NCBI RefSeq assembly: GCF_000512695.2
Contig: NZ_AZRW02000040.1
Coordinates: 1 to 58,223, forward strand
Reading direction: 5' to 3'
DNA from: Pseudomonas sp. QTF5
GTDB lineage: Bacteria > Pseudomonadota > Gammaproteobacteria > Pseudomonadales > Pseudomonadaceae
Length of the DNA stretch: 58,223 nucleotides
This document shows, one piece after another, positions 1-7,958 of this stretch (position 1 is the stretch's first letter; each line of letters opens with the position of its first letter). The notes under the pieces were generated by a model. The model saw only the letters and a program-made list of their open reading frames with translations. It ran no database searches and was not told where the DNA came from. Both the position numbers and the translations under genes were made by a program.

Positions 1-37
1 GCCCCCTGCGAAAGCTTAGTGGGCGATCGCAGGGGGC
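1..37. repeat. Inverted repeat at window edge
   Basis: GCCCCCTGCGA at 1-11 pairs with TCGCAGGGGGC at 27-37 around a 15-base loop. There is no T tract on either side, so this may be the stem of an upstream gene's terminator or a chance palindrome cut off by the window edge. Function is not assigned. Confidence 0.4.
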
Positions 38-60
38 GGCGGGGGTAGCCATTTCATTAT

Positions 61-114
61 TGGATCTATGTCGATCACACGATCAATGTGGGAGCGGGCT
101 TGCTCGCGAAGAGG
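61..114 (+). repeat. Single REP with decayed doublet spacer
   Basis: The REP core GGGAGCGGGCTTGCTCGC lies at about 90-107. The bases just before it (TGGATCT, then CGATCAA) match the spacer found inside the complete REP doublets of this window, but the left-hand REP is missing. It looks like half of a degraded doublet, just downstream of the serB stop codon. Confidence 0.75.
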
Positions 115-135
115 CCCGCCCAGACAACCTGAAAC

Positions 136-1350
136 TCAGAGCTGCCCGTCGCGATCCCGGAAGCCCAGCAGATACAGCACGCCATCCAGCCCAAGGGTGG
201 AAATCGCCTGCTTCGCCGATTGCTTGACCAGCGGCTTGGCGCGGAATGCCACGCCCAACCCGGCAATCGCCAACATTGGCAGGTCGTTGGCACCGTCACC
301 GACGGCAATCGTCTGCTCCAGACGCAAACCTTCCTTATGCGCCAGCTCACGCAGCAGATCCGCCTTGCGTTGCGCATCGACAATCGGCTCGACCGCCACA
401 CCAGTCACCTTGCCATCGACCACTTCCAGTTCGTTGGCAAATACATAGTCGATGCCCAGCTTGGCCTGCAGTTGCTTGGCGAAGTAGGTGAAACCACCCG
501 ACAGAATCGCCGTCTTGTAGCCCAGACGCTTGAGTTCGGCGAACAGGGTTTCGGCGCCTTCAGTCAGGCGCAGCGAGGCGCCGATGGAGTCCAGCACGCT
601 GACGTCCAGACCTTGCAGCAAGGCCAGGCGCTCCTTGAAGCTGGCGCGGAAGTCCAGCTCGCCGGACATCGCCCGTTCAGTAATCGCGGACACCTGATCG
701 CCTACACCGGCAGCCTTGGCCAGTTCGTCGATGACTTCGGCTTCGATCAGCGTCGAGTCCATGTCGAACACTGCCAGACGACGGTTACGGCGGAACAGCG
801 AATCTTCCTGGAAGGCGATGTCGACGTTCAATTCTTGAGCAACGCTGAGGAATTCGGCCCGCAGCGCTTGCGGATCCGCCGCCTCGCCACGTACGGAAAA
901 CTCGATGCAGCCCTTGCCCTTGTCGGCCGGAGTGTCCAGCGGCATGCGCCCGGACAGACGATCGATATGATCGATGTTCAGACCATATTTGGCGGTGATC
1001 GAGCTCACACGCTGCAATTGTTCAGCGGTCACTTTGCGGGTCAGCAGGGTGACAATGTGGCGTTTCTTGCCCTGATTGCCGACCCACAACTGGTAATCCT
1101 CTTCGGACACCGGTGTGAAACGCACCTGCTGCTCCAGCTTATAGGCCGTGAACAGGATGTCCTTGAGCACCGAGTTACCTTGTTCGGTATCGGGAATTTC
1201 AACCAGGATGCCGAACGACAAAGTGTCGTGGATCACCGCCTGACCGATGTCGAGAATGTTCACACCACCCTGGGCCAGAACGCCGGTAATGGCCGCAGTC
1301 AGACCCGGACGGTCGACTCCCGTGATGTTTATCAGGACGATTTCGCGCAA
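136..1350 (-). CDS. serB: Phosphoserine phosphatase SerB
   Basis: Catalyses the last step of serine biosynthesis, O-phosphoserine to serine, in the cytoplasm. The 404-residue protein has two ACT-like regulatory regions (about 1-80 and 98-180), then a HAD phosphatase domain. The HAD motifs visible are DMDST at 196-200 (nucleophile and acid Asp), an SGGF segment, and GDGANDLPML with the metal-binding Asp residues. Length and the double ACT N-terminus fit Pseudomonas SerB. The ATG beginning MREIVLINITGVDRPG is chosen because the ACT fold starts there. It is divergent from the AhpA-like gene, sharing a 134-base promoter region. Confidence 0.97.
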   Translation of the reverse strand: MREIVLINITGVDRPGLTAAITGVLAQGGVNILDIGQAVIHDTLSFGILVEIPDTEQGNSVLKDILFTAYKLEQQVRFTPVSEEDYQLWVGNQGKKRHIVTLLTRKVTAEQLQRVSSITAKYGLNIDHIDRLSGRMPLDTPADKGKGCIEFSVRGEAADPQALRAEFLSVAQELNVDIAFQEDSLFRRNRRLAVFDMDSTLIEAEVIDELAKAAGVGDQVSAITERAMSGELDFRASFKERLALLQGLDVSVLDSIGASLRLTEGAETLFAELKRLGYKTAILSGGFTYFAKQLQAKLGIDYVFANELEVVDGKVTGVAVEPIVDAQRKADLLRELAHKEGLRLEQTIAVGDGANDLPMLAIAGLGVAFRAKPLVKQSAKQAISTLGLDGVLYLLGFRDRDGQL

Positions 1351-1421
1351 GGCGCACCCCCGCAGGTGGAAAAAAACCGCATTCTACCCATTTTCAGTGA
1401 CCATCGGGCACCGGGAGCGCT

Positions 1422-1449
1422 TTGACGGTCTAGGGCCTGTCGCTATACT
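1422..1449 (+). promoter_or_regulatory. Sigma-70-type promoter for the AhpA-like gene
   Basis: TTGACG at 1422-1427 and TATACT at 1444-1449 are separated by 16 bases, close to the sigma-70 consensus. They lie about 35 bases before the start of the downstream gene. Prediction by eye only. Confidence 0.6.
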
Positions 1450-1484
1450 GCGCGTCAACTTCACGGACAAAGAGCCGAGCTCAA

Positions 1485-3029
1485 GTGAACCGGCCCACGC
1501 CAGTAAAAACCGATAACTTCTTTCTGCTGATCTTCCGGGCACTGCGTCATCGCCGTGTGCCGATCGCATTGCGCATTGCCAGCCATAACGTGATCCTGGT
1601 CGCTCTGGCCCTGGTGATCTACGCCTGTGTGATGGGTTTGCAGTTCAAGCAGGCCATGCACGAGCAGGCGGACGCCCTGGGCGAAAGCCTGACCACTCAG
1701 ACCGCGACCTCGGCCACGGAGCTGTTGGTGTCCAATGACATCCTCAGCCTGAACGTGCTGCTCAACAACCTGACCAAGAACAAACTGGTGGCCCACGCGG
1801 CCATCTACAGCATGGATAACCGCATCCTTGCCGAGTCCGGTCAGCGTCCCAAGCACAGCCTGCTGGGCGAAGCCGAGGGTATTTACCAAAGCAAGATCAC
1901 CTTCCAGGACGTGACCGCCGGGCAACTGCGCATCAGCCTGGACATGGATCAGTTCCAGCAACCGATGACCATCAGCCTGCAAAGCATGGGTATTTTGAGC
2001 GCCATTCTGCTGGCGCTTTCCCTGGCCTTGAGCCTGCGTCTGGGCCGGCATATTTCTACGCCTCTGCTGCAATTGCGGGTGTGGCTGCGCAATATCGACG
2101 AATACACCCCGGCCACCGAGCGCCAGGATGAGATCGGCGACCTCGCTCGTCAGCTGCACGCCAATTTCGCGCCAGAGCCAGCCGAACCCGAGCCTGCGCC
2201 GGAGCCCGAATATGACGACAGCGATTACGAAGACGCCGACGATAACGAACCGACCTTCGAAGTGCGCAACCTGCGTGATCCAAGTTTCGACGAAACCAAG
2301 CCTGTAGCCGGGCTCAAGCCTGCGCCACGGCGCATTGTCAGCACCGTCGAAGACGATGAGGACGATGAGGACGACGAAGATCCGTTTGCCGATCTGCGTG
2401 ACGACTCGACAGGCAGCACGCCGAAACCAGTCGTAAAGCCGCAGGTATCGAACCTGCCGCAGCACAGCGCGGTACTGGCGGTGCAACTGGGCGCGCAAGA
2501 TCAGTTGCGCCGCCTGCCCCGCGCACGCCTGGAAGAGCTGCTGAAACGCTACCGCGATTGCCTCGATCAGGCCGCGTCGCTTTACCAGAGCGAACTGCAC
2601 ACCCTGAACGATGGCAGCACGCTGATGCTGTTCCACACCGAAGACAGCGGCGATGACTACCTGACCAACGCCATCTGCTGCGGTGAATTGCTGCGAGCCC
2701 TGGGTCATCAGTTGCAGATCGAAGTCGCCGACAGCGGCATCACCCTGCAATTGCAGCTGGGCCTGACGCTGGGTGACGAGTTGTTCGGTCTGAGCCAGAT
2801 CGACCTGCTGCTTACCGAAACCGCGCAGGACGCACTGGCCCTGTCGCAACACAGCCGCAACCTGCTGCTGGTGGAGCGCAAGATCAGCGACGACGCGCTG
2901 ATTCGTCAGCGTGCCCGGATCCGGCCGATCGCAAGCCCAGAGGGTGCGTGCTGCGTAGAACGCTTGATGGAGCCTTATCCGTCGATGCTGGAACGGCAAC
3001 TGGCGCGGATGCACGAACGCCGGGCGTAA
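1485..3029 (+). CDS. AhpA/YtjB (SMP)-family membrane protein
   Basis: A 514-residue inner-membrane protein starting with GTG. One membrane segment lies at about 34-52, followed by a periplasmic stretch and a second segment at about 164-184. A HAMP-like turn (RLGRHISTPLL) follows. The cytoplasmic part has two very acidic, low-complexity stretches (about 225-245, rich in E/P/D, and 286-300, nearly all D/E), then a C-terminal domain of about 170 residues that resembles a class III cyclase fold by its layout only. Family members sit next to serB in many gammaproteobacteria, as here. Biochemical role is unknown. The family call rests on the N-terminus and this context. Confidence 0.85.
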   Translation: MNRPTPVKTDNFFLLIFRALRHRRVPIALRIASHNVILVALALVIYACVMGLQFKQAMHEQADALGESLTTQTATSATELLVSNDILSLNVLLNNLTKNKLVAHAAIYSMDNRILAESGQRPKHSLLGEAEGIYQSKITFQDVTAGQLRISLDMDQFQQPMTISLQSMGILSAILLALSLALSLRLGRHISTPLLQLRVWLRNIDEYTPATERQDEIGDLARQLHANFAPEPAEPEPAPEPEYDDSDYEDADDNEPTFEVRNLRDPSFDETKPVAGLKPAPRRIVSTVEDDEDDEDDEDPFADLRDDSTGSTPKPVVKPQVSNLPQHSAVLAVQLGAQDQLRRLPRARLEELLKRYRDCLDQAASLYQSELHTLNDGSTLMLFHTEDSGDDYLTNAICCGELLRALGHQLQIEVADSGITLQLQLGLTLGDELFGLSQIDLLLTETAQDALALSQHSRNLLLVERKISDDALIRQRARIRPIASPEGACCVERLMEPYPSMLERQLARMHERRA

Positions 3030-3050
3030 ACGCTAGCCCCCGTGTAAAGA

Positions 3051-3085
3051 AGCCCGCAGATGAGTGATTGTCTGCGGGCTTTTTG
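3051..3085 (+). terminator. Intrinsic terminator after the AhpA-like gene
   Basis: AGCCCGCAGA and TCTGCGGGCT form a 10-bp perfect stem with a 10-base loop, followed by TTTTGTT. It begins 22 bases after the stop codon. Confidence 0.85.
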
Positions 3086-3096
3086 TTGCCTGTCCC

Positions 3097-3200
3097 GGCC
3101 TCTTCGCGAGCAAGCCCGCTCCCACAGTGGATCTTCTGTGAACACACCGTTGTGGACAGCCGAGATCAAATGTGGGAGCGGGCTTGCTCGCGAAGAGGCC
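3097..3200. repeat. REP doublet (head-to-head, long spacer)
   Basis: Two inverted copies of the 18-base REP core, at about 3104-3124 (minus orientation) and 3173-3192 (plus), surround a 44-base spacer containing TGGATCT, CTGTGAACACA and GATCAAA. The same spacer pattern recurs at 10638-10741 and 15052-15150, so the doublet behaves as a unit (REPIN/BIME). Confidence 0.9.
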
Positions 3201-3238
3201 ATCAGAAGCACTGAAGATCTCCAACCTGCAGAAACAAC

Positions 3239-3270
3239 AAAGCCCGCATCAATGGCGGGCTTTGCTTTGG
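3239..3270 (-). terminator. Terminator after the pqiC-like gene
   Basis: AAAGCCCGC at 3239-3247 pairs with GCGGGCTTT at 3255-3263. Read on the minus strand the stem is followed by a T-rich run (TTTGTTGTTT), just after the pqiC-like stop codon. It could act in both directions. Confidence 0.75.
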
Positions 3271-3282
3271 ATCAATCCAGGC

Positions 3283-3996
3283 TTAGAACCTGAACACTTC
3301 CATATCCGTGCGAATTGGCGAAGCCATCGGGATTTTCGGTTGTTTCTCTGGCTCTGCTGCCGGCGCCACAGGCTTGGCAGCTGGTTTGCGTGGCGCTTCG
3401 GCAATCGGCGGCTGGTTGGCCAGTGGCTTGAGCGCCGTCGACAGTTGCTCGGCCAGACGCTGTAGCAACACACCCTGAGCCTGAACCTGAGCCGCAGTCC
3501 CGCCGGCGTGCTGCTCCTGCAGATGAATGATGCGGTTATCGCGCACCTGACCACGACGGTCGATCAGGCGCCATTGCGCATCAAGGACTGCCGGTTGCGA
3601 TTCTCCCGAGTCCAGACGCGTGATCGTCAGCAGAACCTGAACATCCGGCGTGAAGCCTAATGTCGCCGGTGCCAGGACAACGCGCTGGCTGTCCAGATGA
3701 CCGGCAACCTGACGCAGCAACAGCTGATCGATGTCCGACGACAGGCTACCCGCCCAACGACCATCAACCGAAGCTTGCAGGCTGCCATCGGGCTGACGCT
3801 GCAACAAGGTTTCGCGTTGCAGGTAGTCAGCAACCGTTACCGGGCCAAGCAATACCGCCATGCCCGCGCTTTGCGCAGGCTGAGCCGGACTTCCGCTGTC
3901 CAGCTGATACAGCGACACCGGTTGGTGAACACTGCAACCCGCCAGGCCAAGAACGCCGGCGAGCATCAAAATAAAAGGAAGGCGCAGAGCAGTCAT
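3283..3996 (-). CDS. PqiC-like (ABC-type transport auxiliary) lipoprotein
   Basis: A 237-residue lipoprotein with a lipobox ending in LAGC (Cys21), so it is probably anchored to the outer membrane. The body matches the PqiC/DUF330 family: a QLDSG start, an LLGPVTVADYLQR segment, and a helical C-terminal half ending in a Pro/Ala-rich tail (about residues 195-225). Family members work with MCE-type lipid-transfer systems (PqiAB, Mla-like). No pqiA, pqiB or MCE gene lies nearby, so the partner is elsewhere or it works alone. It follows parC on the same strand with a hairpin between them. The function beyond family level is inference. Confidence 0.8.
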   Translation of the reverse strand: MTALRLPFILMLAGVLGLAGCSVHQPVSLYQLDSGSPAQPAQSAGMAVLLGPVTVADYLQRETLLQRQPDGSLQASVDGRWAGSLSSDIDQLLLRQVAGHLDSQRVVLAPATLGFTPDVQVLLTITRLDSGESQPAVLDAQWRLIDRRGQVRDNRIIHLQEQHAGGTAAQVQAQGVLLQRLAEQLSTALKPLANQPPIAEAPRKPAAKPVAPAAEPEKQPKIPMASPIRTDMEVFRF

Positions 3997-4130
3997 CGTC
4001 CCATCCAGGTGGCTGCCACAAGGCTAACCACAGTGAAAATACTCAAAAAATATGAAGAACGCTCGGCTACGCCGGCGCTTGAAAGGCCATATCATCCGTG
4101 AATATGCGTTCCGACTCCAGCGGCAAAGCG

Positions 4131-4158
4131 TCGATCTACGCGTTAAATCGTAGATCGA
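4131..4158. repeat. Inverted repeat between parC and the pqiC-like gene
   Basis: TCGATCTACG at 4131-4140 pairs perfectly with CGTAGATCGA at 4149-4158 around an 8-base loop, 15 bases after the parC stop. There is no T tract, so if it ends parC transcription it would be a weak or Rho-assisted terminator. Confidence 0.5.
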
Positions 4159-4172
4159 GCGCTCTAGGACGC

Positions 4173-6440
4173 TTAATTGAGGTTTTCGACGAACAGCGCA
4201 TCTACCCTCTGAAAGCCCCGTGGCAGTTTGTTACCGCGACGCCCACGCTCACCTTTGTAGTGTTCGAGGTCGTCCGCCTTCAGCGACAAGGTACGTTTTC
4301 CGGCCTGTAGCACCAAAGTGGCACCCTCCGGCAAAACGGCGATGTCCGTGACATATTCTTCGCGACTGGCAACACGTTCACCGGAAATCCCGATGATCTT
4401 ATTGCCTTTACCTTTACCTAATTGTGGCAGATCGCTGATTTTGAAAATCAGCAGGCGACCTTCGGTGGTCACCGAGGCCAGCCAGTTGTGCTCACGATCG
4501 GCCACCGGACGCGGCAGAATCACTTTGGCGTTGTTCGGCAAACTCAACAGGGCCTTACCCGCCTTGTTCTTGGCTTGCAGGTCTTCACCCTTGACCACAA
4601 AACCGTAACCGGCGTCGGAGGCGATCACGTACAGCGAATCGTCTTCAGGCATCAGCACGCATTCGAAACTCGCCCCTGGCGGCGGCGTCAGGCGGCCGGT
4701 CAGTGGTTCGCCCTGGCCACGGGCCGATGGCAGCGTGTGTGCAGCCACCGAATAGCTGCGACCAGTGGAGTCGATAAACACCGCAAACTGGTTGGAACGC
4801 CCAGCCGCCAAGGCCTTGAAACCATCCCCGGCCTTGTAGGAAAGTCCGGTGGCGTCGATCTCGTGGCCTTTGGCGGAGCGAACCCAGCCTTTTTCCGACA
4901 GCACAACGGTCACTTTCTCGTTTGGCAGCAGATCATGCTCGGTCAAAGCCTTGGCTTCGGCGCGCTCGACGATTGGCGAGCGACGGTCGTCGCCGTAGGT
5001 TTCGGCGTCCTTGATCAGCTCGGTGCGGACCAGTTTTTTCAGCTTGGCTTCGCTGCCCAGCAGGGCTTGCAGCTTGGCTTGTTCCTTGAGCAGTTCATCC
5101 TGCTCGGCACGCAGCTTCATTTCTTCCAGTCGCGCCAACTGACGCAGACGGGTGTCGAGGATGTAATCGGCCTGGATTTCGCTCAGGGCGAAGCGCTCGA
5201 TCAGTGCGGCTTTCGGGTGTTCCTCGGTGCGGATGATGTGAATCACTTCATCCAGATTGAGGTAAGCGATCAACAAACCGTCCAACAGGTGCAGGCGACG
5301 CTCAACCTTGTCCAGGCGGAATTGCAGACGACGACGCACGGTCTGCACCCGGAACTCCAGCCACTCGACCAGCAAGGCCCGCAGGTTTTTCAACTGCGGC
5401 TTGCCGTCCAGACCGATGATGTTGATGTTGACCCGGTAGCTCGACTCCAGCTCGGTGCTGGCGAACAGGTGTTGCATCAGGGCATCGTGGTCAAAGTTTT
5501 TGCGGGCACCCGGAATGATCACGATCCGGCATGGGTTTTCGTGGTCGGATTCGTCGCGCAGATCAGCGATCTGCGGGGCCTTGGACGGTTTGGCCTGCAT
5601 CATCGCCGCGATCTGTTCCAGCACTTTGGCACCTGAAACCTGGTGCGGCAGCGCGGTGACAATGATGTCACCGTCTTCGATGTGGTACACGGCGCGCATA
5701 CGCACCGAACCGCGACCGGTTTCGTAGATTTTCAGCAGGTCGGCGCGCGGCGTGATGATTTCCGCTTCGGTCGGGTAATCCGGACCCTGAATGTGCTCGC
5801 AGAGCTGTTCGACCGTAGCTTTCGGCTCGTCCAGCAAGCGCACGCAAGCGGTCGCGACTTCGCGCAGATTATGCGGCGGTACGTCGGTGGCCATGCCCAC
5901 GGCGATACCGGTGGTGCCGTTGAGCAGAATGTTCGGCAGGCGGGCCGGCAAGACCAAAGGCTCTTCCAGCGTGCCGTCGAAGTTCGGGCCCCAGTCCGCG
6001 GTGCCCTGGCCCAGTTCGCTGAGCAGCACTTCGGAATAACGCGACAGCCGCGCTTCGGTGTAACGCATAGCGGCGAAGGACTTCGGATCGTCCGGCGCAC
6101 CCCAGTTACCCTGGCCGTCGACCAGCGTGTAGCGGTAGCTGAACGGCTGGGCCATCAGGACCATGGCTTCGTAGCACGCCGAATCGCCGTGGGGGTGGAA
6201 CTTACCGAGCACGTCACCGACGGTACGCGCCGACTTCTTGTGCTTGGAATCAGCGTCCAGCCCCAACTCGCTCATCGCATAGATGATGCGCCGTTGTACC
6301 GGTTTCAGGCCGTCGCCGATATGCGGCAGGGCACGGTCCATGATCACGTACATGGAGTAGTTGAGGTAGGCATTTTCGGTGAAGTCAGCCAGCGACCGGC
6401 GTTCTACACCGTCCAGGCTGAGATCAAGGGAGTCGCTCAT
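4173..6440 (-). CDS. parC: DNA topoisomerase IV subunit A
   Basis: The breakage-rejoining subunit of topoisomerase IV, which decatenates daughter chromosomes with ParE. The 755-residue protein starts at MSDSLDLSLDG (an in-frame ATG 63 bases upstream would add an unrelated tail and overlap the protease gene). It shows GDGLKPVQRRIIYAM near residue 42, the quinolone-resistance region HPHGDSACYEAM with Ser87 and Glu91 (both the susceptible type), and the catalytic Tyr127 in AAMRYTEARL. A long coiled coil and a C-terminal beta-pinwheel with degenerate repeats follow. It is the last large gene of the parE-esterase-protease-parC run and starts 10 bases after the protease stop. Confidence 0.98.
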   Translation of the reverse strand: MSDSLDLSLDGVERRSLADFTENAYLNYSMYVIMDRALPHIGDGLKPVQRRIIYAMSELGLDADSKHKKSARTVGDVLGKFHPHGDSACYEAMVLMAQPFSYRYTLVDGQGNWGAPDDPKSFAAMRYTEARLSRYSEVLLSELGQGTADWGPNFDGTLEEPLVLPARLPNILLNGTTGIAVGMATDVPPHNLREVATACVRLLDEPKATVEQLCEHIQGPDYPTEAEIITPRADLLKIYETGRGSVRMRAVYHIEDGDIIVTALPHQVSGAKVLEQIAAMMQAKPSKAPQIADLRDESDHENPCRIVIIPGARKNFDHDALMQHLFASTELESSYRVNINIIGLDGKPQLKNLRALLVEWLEFRVQTVRRRLQFRLDKVERRLHLLDGLLIAYLNLDEVIHIIRTEEHPKAALIERFALSEIQADYILDTRLRQLARLEEMKLRAEQDELLKEQAKLQALLGSEAKLKKLVRTELIKDAETYGDDRRSPIVERAEAKALTEHDLLPNEKVTVVLSEKGWVRSAKGHEIDATGLSYKAGDGFKALAAGRSNQFAVFIDSTGRSYSVAAHTLPSARGQGEPLTGRLTPPPGASFECVLMPEDDSLYVIASDAGYGFVVKGEDLQAKNKAGKALLSLPNNAKVILPRPVADREHNWLASVTTEGRLLIFKISDLPQLGKGKGNKIIGISGERVASREEYVTDIAVLPEGATLVLQAGKRTLSLKADDLEHYKGERGRRGNKLPRGFQRVDALFVENLN

Positions 6441-6450
6441 GCGGGCCTCA

Positions 6451-6972
6451 TTATTTCGTGGTCTGGCGCAGCAGCATGGTGCCACCGCGCTGGGTAAATT
6501 CAAGTTTGTTCAGTGCGCTCATACCGAGCAGCACCTGATTGCCTTCCAGGCCTGGCGCAACCAGCGCGCGAACATCACGCAACACAATGTCGCCCAGTTG
6601 CAGCCGGTCGATGCGGGTTCGATAACCCTGGCTCAAGCCATTGGCCGTGCTCAGGGTCACCCCGAAACCTTTTTCCAGTTTCAGCCGCTCGGCCAGACTG
6701 GCCGGGATCGAAACGTCGGTGGCCCCAGTATCGAGCATGAAATCTACTGGCTGGCCGTTGATCTGGCCACTGGCGACAAAATGCCCCTGGCTGTTGCTGA
6801 TCAGCTTCACTTCGATAAAACCTTCGCCCTGCTCGGAGCTGACGACGGTGTTGGGATTTTGCTGACGTGCCTCCCACTGGCCGAAAAACCGCGTAGCCAG
6901 AAACAGCGCGGCGCACCAGGCCAACACCATCAACACACGACCGGCGCGTTTGCCCGGTGGTTGTTGATTCAT
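6451..6972 (-). CDS. Membrane-anchored retropepsin-like aspartic protease
   Basis: A 173-residue protein with an N-terminal membrane anchor (about 13-29) and a periplasmic retropepsin-like domain. The catalytic signature DTGATD is at 81-86, preceded by QPVDFML, and the second conserved block VLLGMSALNKLEF lies near the C-terminus, as in the TIGR02281 clan AA family. Such single-domain proteases act as dimers. The substrate is unknown. Its start codon overlaps the esterase-like stop by four bases (ATGA), and it lies between parE and parC in what looks like one transcript, a placement that from memory also occurs in PAO1. Confidence 0.9.
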   Translation of the reverse strand: MNQQPPGKRAGRVLMVLAWCAALFLATRFFGQWEARQQNPNTVVSSEQGEGFIEVKLISNSQGHFVASGQINGQPVDFMLDTGATDVSIPASLAERLKLEKGFGVTLSTANGLSQGYRTRIDRLQLGDIVLRDVRALVAPGLEGNQVLLGMSALNKLEFTQRGGTMLLRQTTK

Positions 6973-7958
6973 GGCTTGGCGCTCCAGCCACCTTCAGGCG
7001 CGGCAAAGCGCCAGACAATCGGGCGTTTCTCGCCGTCGACGCGCGCACCATTATTGTTGTCGATACCGATCCAGACACCGTCGACGTCCACGATCAACGC
7101 TTCCGCCAGGCCAAAGGGCTGTGAATAACGACGGTTTTCCTGCAACGCCTCGTCGGCAAACGACCAGCAGCGCTCGACCTTGGCCGTCACCGCATCACGG
7201 CGACAGACCTGAAAGGCGTTGCGCTCAAGGGTAAACAGCTTGCCGTCGAACAATGACAGATCGGCAAAATCCCGGGAGCGCGCCCTGGCCTTGGGAAATT
7301 GCGCTGGCTGCATTTCCACCCCTGCTTCACTCAGCAGCACACAGCCACCGTCGCAGTCCCATACCGTTTGTTTGCGCTTGATCAGCAGCAAACCGCGGCG
7401 CTCACGCTCAGCGGCCAGCCACAGGGTGTCACCGGCCGGATTGATCGTCAGGCCTTCGAACAACGCATTGAAGTGCAACAGCATGCCACTGGCCCGCGCT
7501 TCGCGAACCAGCATCGGTGAGATTTTCAGCCAGGACGCAGGCCCGATTGGCGGAACTTGCAGCACGGCGGCATGGGCTTCGCTGACGATGTAACGATTGC
7601 CGGCGCTGTCGCAGGTGACGCCTTCGAAATCCAGGTCCCCGCCCCGCACGAACGATGCAGCCCAAGTCCGCGAACGCAAGCCCCAGGGCAAACCGCTGTC
7701 GGGCACCAGGGGTACGTCGATGCGCACGGTTTCGGCTCGCCAGGTCGTGTTGCGGGTGTCGAGGCGATAGATTTGATCATCGTCACGATCCGAAACGGTC
7801 CACAGATCCTTGCCGCACTGGGCCAGCCCCGACAGATTGCCGCCGCGCATGCCATCGACGGCATGCTCGGACAACAGGCGCAGCTCGGGGGCAGGCTGCG
7901 CCGAAACCGTTAGCGAGGTCAGCAGCAACGCACACGCCAGGGCCCAGCCAAATCGCAT
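6969..7958 (-). CDS. Secreted esterase-like (phytase-fold) protein
   Basis: A 329-residue protein with a signal peptide (cleavage likely after VSAQ, about residue 21) and a beta-propeller-like domain of the esterase-like/phytase group (PF13449-type). It has motifs such as NLSGLA, SDRDDDQIYRL, GDLDFEGVT, FEGLTINPAGDTLWLAAE and SQPFGLAEALIVD. Predicted to be periplasmic. The substrate is unknown. Its ATG shares one base with the parE stop (TGATG), which implies translational coupling to parE. Confidence 0.85.
   Translation of the reverse strand: MRFGWALACALLLTSLTVSAQPAPELRLLSEHAVDGMRGGNLSGLAQCGKDLWTVSDRDDDQIYRLDTRNTTWRAETVRIDVPLVPDSGLPWGLRSRTWAASFVRGGDLDFEGVTCDSAGNRYIVSEAHAAVLQVPPIGPASWLKISPMLVREARASGMLLHFNALFEGLTINPAGDTLWLAAERERRGLLLIKRKQTVWDCDGGCVLLSEAGVEMQPAQFPKARARSRDFADLSLFDGKLFTLERNAFQVCRRDAVTAKVERCWSFADEALQENRRYSQPFGLAEALIVDVDGVWIGIDNNNGARVDGEKRPIVWRFAAPEGGWSAKP

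Noticed and set aside
3060..3293. Short frames across REP doublets
   Set aside because: REP sequences give recurring peptides such as REQARSHSGS in several places; these are not genes.
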